This document shows, in pieces, positions 58,269 through 64,000 of a DNA stretch of 64,000 bases; position 1 is the stretch's first letter, and every line of letters starts with the position of its first letter. The notes under the pieces are model-generated. The model was not told the DNA's origin and made no database searches. It saw nothing but the letters and a program-made list of their open reading frames with translations. Origin of the DNA: Hypericum androsaemum (Eukaryota; Streptophyta; Magnoliopsida; Malpighiales; Hypericaceae); the NCBI GenBank assembly GCA_963995505.1, contig OZ023197.1, forward strand, positions 3,752,121 to 3,816,120. Reading direction: 5' to 3'. The translations under genes were made by a program, and so were the position numbers.

Positions 58269-59050
58269 CATATCTATATCCAAATCTAATCCTGAATCAG
58301 GATCTTGACATACCGAAAAATTTGAATTGTTTTCTCCCTATTTCCGTGCATGCAGACAGTTAATACGAGCCCTCTCACCTCCTTAACATAAAAATGGATC
58401 GCATAACAATCGTAAGCTACTTGCATCTATTCTTATTTAATTAGAATAATCTTAAAAACGATAACAAACAAGAAATTGAATAAGATAATATAAAAAGTTG
58501 ATAAAAATTTTTTTATCACCATTTAAAATTTTGATCGATTAAATTTGAATCCGTTAGCCGAAATACCAAATTGTTTTTGGAAAAAGATAGCAGAATAGGC
58601 CGATTCTCCTTTCTTTTCTTTCCTGGTGAGTCTTCTGTTAAAAAAATTCATTCATTTTTTGATAAGTAAATGTTAATTGATGTTTTGAAAAATGTCACAC
58701 ATTAGATAACTAGATAATATAAAGATTCCTAAGCTGGACGACAAGGTGGCTAAGTAGCAGGAGAGTTAGCTGTAGCTGTAGCCTGTAGGCCCGTATCTGG
58801 TTGGGAGCTATCTAAATAAATATACGTAACGAAAAAATATATGAAAATGTTTGTAAAAAAATAAATGCAAAATTTGTTAAAATTCTTTATGAGTCTGATG
58901 GAATTAAAGTATAACATTTTGAACCAAAAAAGAATAATAACTAATTTTCTAAAATTAACCCAAACTTCAACATAACATCATACATTATCCATGGAGCGAC
59001 TTTCTTTACGATGTCTCTTCCGTGATGTCTCTTCCGTGATGTCTTTTCCG
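58269..59050. other. Intergenic region and OMT 3' flank
   Basis: AT-rich. A short tandem repeat of three units of about 17 bp (TGATGTCTCTTCCG type) lies at 58999-59049, immediately after the OMT stop codon. No gene was recognised. Confidence 0.6.
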
Positions 59051-61199
59051 TTACACATTTTTAAGGAACTCTACAACTGAGAAATTACAAGCAGAGCAAG
59101 CAACCCTAACAGTGGAGAATCCTGCTTCAGTGCCCAACTCTATGAATTCTCTCTCACTCCTTTCTTTGCCCTTAGGGTTTATGCTAGCCATGCTCAAGTA
59201 AAATTGGAACAAGCTCTGAGTTGCAACATCACTGGCCTGGGGGAGTTCTGGGAGTACCATGTCAATTGCTATCACCTTCCCTTTTGCTGGTACTGCTTCA
59301 AAACAGTTCCTCAGAATCTTTATGCACTGCTCATCTTCCCAGCCATGGAGGATCCACTGTTCAATTCCAAATGGTTCATTAAGTAACAATAGTCTGACAC
59401 TTTCGATATCTAAAATCAACATCGTCACATCCTATTTTAGGGATAACTCTTTCAATAATATTTTTGTAATCAATGAACTAAAATTTTCTTAAATAAATCT
59501 AAATTTCTTACTAGTTGAATAACTCCAATCAGTACAACGAGCATAATTTGAATTCTCTGTTACGTAGACTACTGCTACTCTATTTTGGTGAGGTTGCCTC
59601 ACTCACGCAACTTTATTAATTAACTTTGTAATTAATGTTTGAATCTTTCAAAGGACTTCTAATAAAACCGATTTACAGATAAATTTTTTTTACAAATCCG
59701 GGGGGGTATGGAAAATTTGAGAATGGATTCTACTTTAGTGGATCATTTACCTTCATGAAAATGGCATCCCCTTTTGGTATACTTGTGAACATATCTCCTG
59801 CAACATTCTCAATCCCTGCATGTAAAATTTAATATTGTGAATTGGCTCTAGATAAGGCTTGAGTGCATCAAGAACTTTAAACATTAATCTATCAATTTGT
59901 TAAAAATTTCATATTCAAACTTAAAAATTTACATCGCACTTTTACAATTTTATCTGAACTTTGAATTCGTGGCATTCGAATCAAGTCTAAAAATTTATAT
60001 AGATGGATACACAATGCTATTTTATTCAGATATAATATTCAATAGATATGGCTGAACTAGTACAGTTTAAAAACTTATCTATTAAATTGTTACAATTTAC
60101 TGATACCAAATATTTAAAAGACGTACCGGGATAGGTAGTTGACTTTTCTATGATTGCAGGTAAATCGAAGTTGACACCAGCAATCTCAGGATAACGGGAG
60201 ACTATCATGTTGAGGATTGAACCATCGCCACCGCCAACATCTACCAAGGAGTTCAAACCTTGGAAACCATCATATGTCTGAAGAATTTCCTCCATAAGTA
60301 GAGGGTTAAAATCTGTCATAGAGGATTTGAAGATTTGCCCGAATTCTGGGTTCTTGCTCATGAACTCAGGGCCCTTCATCCCGTTTGCCCTGTCAAATGG
60401 TACGCCTCCTTCCAGGACCGCATCTTTCATGTGGTACCTGTAGATTAATATCCAAATGGCATATATAAAGACAGATCATCATAAATGTAACCCACTGCTC
60501 GAACAATTGAATACACCAAATCATATTCGAGAACAATCAACCATAACAATAGGTTCAACTTTAATGACCATGACGAAAGAAATCAAGATGAAGATAAGCA
60601 AATTAAACATGGAGTTTGGCCCTCTTGGAGATTCTCCTCATACAAGCAAGCCAGACGCCTCAGAAACTTAAAACTAATTATATCTAATCAGCATTGTTTT
60701 CAGATAGTTTATTATCTTATTGTTACATAGGCGACATGTGTTCACAATCACTAAATGATGTAACAAATAACAAGTTTAATTACTTGTTATTTTGACTTAA
60801 AAGTGACACTTACCAAATATTAATCATGACCTTGTCCTGGATCATGGCCACAAAAGAGGACAAGGACCCCCCTCCATGTGACATGTCCCTAAGGAAGTAC
60901 TTGGCCACAGGTGCCAAGCCATATAGCCTGGAGTCACAAGCCTTGCCACCCTTGATAGGGGACAAGGAGCAAGTGAGAATGGAGTGGCTGGCTAGGAGGC
61001 TGAGGATCCGGTCGAGCACGACCGCCGAGTCGGGGTTGCCATGAGCAGGAAACTGTGACACTATCTCCGACGGGGAGAGTCGGGCAGCCGGGCCGGACCT
61101 TTGAATGATGTCGAATACTTCGAGCTCTATGGCCACTTTCAGGGTCATGGGAAGCACTGATGCACTTGCCAGCTTCATGGCGTAGTGCTGGTCTTCCAT
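59051..61199 (-). CDS. COMT-like plant O-methyltransferase
   Basis: Class II SAM-dependent O-methyltransferase of the caffeic acid OMT type, cytosolic, methylating phenolic hydroxyls. The natural substrate cannot be told. Four exons join in frame on the minus strand: 60814-61199, 60127-60437, 59751-59815 and 59051-59356, giving 355 residues, the usual family size. All introns are GT-AG. The N-terminal dimerisation domain is in exon 1. The SAM-binding motif LVDVGGGDG is at residues 193-201, followed by NFDLP and [16 protein letters not shown]. The catalytic His is at 258 in [11 protein letters not shown]. The Glu that assists it is kept in GKERSEREF (E319), while the other position, Glu in classical COMT, appears to be Asp (D286 in AIDMVLP). 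The Asp after the catalytic His is replaced by Gly. These changes suggest a substrate other than caffeate. No lesion was seen. Confidence 0.92.
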
Positions 61200-62074
61200 T
61201 AGTAGAGGAAAAAGGGATATAGCTCTGGTTTAGTTGCTGGTTTGTCAAGGAGGGATTAAATATGCACGGTGGCTTTGGTTGGTTTTTCAAGGGGTTGGAG
61301 TTGGGTTCTTTTTTTTTGTTGAGGAAATTTGGATTTTGGTGCTTGGTCCTAGCTAGAGTAGAATACTATCGTGACCTAAAGCTTTGAGCTTGGTTTTTAT
61401 GTGCAGAGAGTTGTAAAGTTTAAAAGACATTATCAGAATTATTGTACTTTATACTATCCGTCTTGAGATTTTTCATGTAAATTTTGTGTCATGTATTTTC
61501 ACCATGGTTTAATTTTCTAACGCCTCCATTATACGCATCAACAAAAACTAGTCTTCTGGTTCGGTCTTTCGTTTTCTTTAGGAAGTTAATTTCGACCAAA
61601 GTAACTAATGTTATTGTTATTGTTACCTTTTAGGAGTGTATAACCTTTGTTACAGTTTTCATCTTTGTGTTATTTTACCTAGGTCTTTGCTTTTAGTATC
61701 TCTGTCTTGTAATCTATTATTTAATGAATGAGATATGAGTTACTTTATTGGAAAACTAGTCTTCTACGACTCGTTATATTCAACGGCTGAATACAATTTC
61801 GATTGCTAGTCTTCTATTTTTGTTTATATCTTATTAAAAGCGAAGTTATGGTGGACTCAGTCAAGTCAATGGATTAGGCAACTTCCAATGATTTTTTTCA
61901 ATATCTCGATTGGGCTATTAAACGACCAAATAGAAGAAATTGGACCCCCTGGCTATGTAGAACGAAGGCAGCCCATTTGTGGGCAATCCCGGGTGTCTCT
62001 CTACTTCATCGTTTTAAAAAAAGATGGTCTGGCCCATATATAATATAGGGTAAAATTTAGATAGCGACTTTGTG
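61200..62074. other. OMT upstream region
   Basis: Presumed promoter of the minus-strand OMT gene, then AT-rich spacer. No clear TATA box was chosen. The motif GAGAGTTGTAAAGTTTAAAAGACATTAT near 61406 recurs at the very end of the window (63973-64000). Confidence 0.5.
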
Positions 62075-63437
62075 GGGTAAAAAATACCCATGGTCACTAA
62101 ACTTTGATAATTTTTTGTCCATGGTCACTAACCTATTTTTTTTCCTTTATGGTCACTTAAACTATAGTAAGTTACTCGGGTATGGTCACTCGGGGTTATT
62201 TTTGCAAATGTTGCTGAGTTGGCATGATAAAAACTTCCAAATTAATCAAATATTAGTTTATATTTTTTTCAAAATTATCCCTCTCTTTCCATGCTCTACC
62301 TCGTGCCTCTCTCTCTTCTCCTCCTCTCTTTCCCCCTCTCACCTTTCTTCTCGTTCCACCATCTCCCCCTTTCAACTCCTCACGGCATCCTCCCCTCCTA
62401 GTAGTGGGTACAACAAGTGAAACACATGCATCCCTTGAGCACTCCCAGATCGGTAGCACACAAGTCTTCCACCAGCCGCTCAGCAGTAGCAGCAGGCCAT
62501 GTCAGCTCTCGATACCCCTCGGTGGCCCCCAGATCCACCGCAAGCAACATCAAATAACCAACCTTCCAGTGCATGGCACCTCTAACGTAAACCCCAATGT
62601 GTGAGTGATTCTCGGAAAAGCGGTGAGGGAGGACAGCCATCCTAGTGCAGGTGTTTGTTCTCATGCTGTAAACATAAGCCTCGGCCCTCTCTCGGGATTG
62701 ATGAACCCAAATGAGCTTATAGTCATCGTGGATGGCGTCATACCCGAATTCCGAGGCACGCACCCTGTAGCCCCTGGCGAGGAGGAGGTCGGGGTATGGC
62801 ACGAGGCGGTGCCTCCGTGGGAGGGGTTCTATATGGCAATTTGGCCGGTGGTGTTGGAGACACAGACCAAGCAGTTGGAGGAGCCCACAACCTCCATCTC
62901 CCCCCCCCCCAACCCGGGGGGACGACCGGAGACCACCGTTGGCTCGGCGGAGGACGAGCCAGACCTTGTAAGGAGCACCGAGGCGGAAGGGCGTGGGAGA
63001 GGCCGAGAGGGCTGAGGTCGAAACCAGGCTAGGCGGTGAGAGGCTTAGATGGTGACGGCCCGATCTAGGAGCAGTGGACGAGGGACAGCCAAAGACTAAC
63101 GCTTGGAGGATGCTGCGAGGAGTTGAAAGGGAGATGGTGGAACGAGAAGAAAGGTGAGAGGGAGAGGGGGAAAGAAAGGAGGAGAAGAGAGAGAGGCACG
63201 AGGTGGAGCATGGAAAGAGAGGGATGAGAAGGATGATTTTGAAAAAAATATAAACTAATATGTGATTATTTTGGAAGTTTTTTATCATGACAACTCAGCA
63301 ACATTTGCAAAAATAACTCTGAGTGACCATACCCGAATAACTTACTATAGTTTAGTGACCATAAAGGGAAAAAAATAGGTTAGTGACCATGGACAAAAAA
63401 TTATCAAAGATTAGTGACCATGGGTATTTTTTACCCC
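62075..63437. mobile_element. Pack-MULE-like element with captured F-box gene fragment
   Basis: About 1363 bp with very long terminal inverted repeats: 62075-62396 and 63113-63437 are complementary with few differences. The ends read GGGTAAAAAATACCCATGGT and its complement. Flanks GACTTTGTG (62066-62074) and AACTTTGTG (63438-63446) match at 8 of 9 positions, fitting the 9-bp Mutator duplication. The 716-bp centre is GC-rich and carries part of an F-box-associated domain gene. No transposase is present. Confidence 0.85.
62400..63112 (-). pseudogene. Captured F-box-associated (FBA) domain gene fragment
   Basis: On the minus strand the centre of the Mutator-like element encodes FBA-type motifs. 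The first part (GQIAI.NPS pattern near 62840) lies in a different frame from the rest. Then come RRHRLVPYPDLL, SEFGYDAIHDDYKL, AEAYVYSMRTNTC, a HIGVYVRGAMHWKVGYL motif and a GVLKGCMCFTC end. These are the typical beta-propeller-like repeats of plant F-box substrate adaptors. The F-box itself is missing. A frameshift, a TAG in place of the expected Trp codon, and a G/C homopolymer near 62904-62930 break it. A 296-codon frame runs from the right inverted repeat through the fragment, so a chimeric peptide is possible but unproven. Confidence 0.75.
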
Positions 63438-64000
63438 AACTTTGTGATTTGTATAAAAAATGAATAGTAATGTGGTTTAAGACGCGCAAACGGCTTAATT
63501 TAGTTCTATTTATTATCAAATAAGGTCCCTTACTAAATACACTTAACTATAGCAAGACATATATCACATTTTAGAATGAGCATTTTGCTCCACCAATATA
63601 TATGGGAATAGTGAACATTAACTGATCGGGTTGAATCCCAGGAAATGTAAGAGTTAGACTGGATAAAAAGAAAATACAAGTTAGAACTAACTAGTTGTTC
63701 TAACTTTTTTTTTAGAAACTTAACCAAAATGTTTTAAGTTTGAGTCATTAAAAATCTGGTAGTGTTAAATATTTTTTAGCAGAGTTTTGTCTTCTGTCTG
63801 GGATCCTATTGGATTATATTTTGGATTAGTTAATCCTATAATTGTTCAGATGACAGATAGTATATAAAAAAATTTAGAAATTGGAGAATAATAGTCGTAA
63901 AATCTCTTTAGCATTTGACATTCAATATTTGGACCAACTGGCTTGAAACGTTGACCAAAGTCTAAGTTATCAGAGAGTTGTGAAGTTTAAAAGACGTTAT
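63438..64000. other. Spacer at window end
   Basis: AT-rich. No gene was recognised. The last 28 bases resemble sequence upstream of the OMT gene near 61406. Confidence 0.5.

Noticed and set aside
60456..60671. Plus-strand ORF in the OMT locus
   Set aside because: It lies within intron 1 of the minus-strand OMT gene and has no domain.

Overview
The window looks like a nuclear segment from a flowering plant, most likely a eudicot. The evidence is intron-containing plant genes with canonical GT-AG introns, plant-specific families (GRAS regulator, CCS52/FZR anaphase-promoting-complex activator, TRP-type telomere-repeat-binding protein, COMT-like O-methyltransferase), AT-rich intergenic DNA, and many plant transposons. 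I cannot fix the species from the sequence.

Layout. 1-6395 is the 3' three quarters of a decayed Ty1-copia element (copy A). 7993-9043 is a solo LTR with a 5-bp target duplication. 11035-14662 is a broken ARP5 gene on the + strand, followed by an intact FZR3/CCS52B gene (15354-17736, +). A LISCL-type GRAS gene lies at 19432-21591 (-). 22763-23717 is a degenerate hAT transposase that ends in an inverted repeat. Copia copy B (23858-32342, target duplication CCGCA) sits just beyond it. 32343-35602 is a rearranged set of two repeat modules. 36188-38950 (-) is an intact nine-exon telomere-repeat-binding protein gene with a small TIR element just upstream of its putative TATA box. 39890-49786 is gene-free, with MITE-like elements. 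Copia copy C occupies 49787-58268. A four-exon O-methyltransferase gene is at 59051-61199 (-), and a long-TIR Pack-MULE-like element carrying an F-box-associated gene fragment is at 62075-63437.

The genes do not form a pathway or operon. Four appear intact: FZR3, GRAS, TRP and OMT. FZR3 (cell-cycle exit, endoreduplication) carries motifs matching mitosis-specific MYB3R sites near its TATA box. ARP5, normally an INO80-complex subunit, is a pseudogene here.

The most unusual feature is the copia family present in three copies. Besides gag-pol, each copy carries a separate reading frame of about 190 codons between the 5' LTR and gag that I do not recognise. It is open in copy C (51591-52172) and differs between copies partly by synonymous changes. 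The LTRs carry variable-number tandem repeats packed with palindromic G-box motifs, and a TATA box enclosed in an inverted repeat. All three copies are inactivated in gag-pol, largely by C-to-T type nonsense changes. No CRISPR arrays, rRNA genes or convincing tRNA genes were found.
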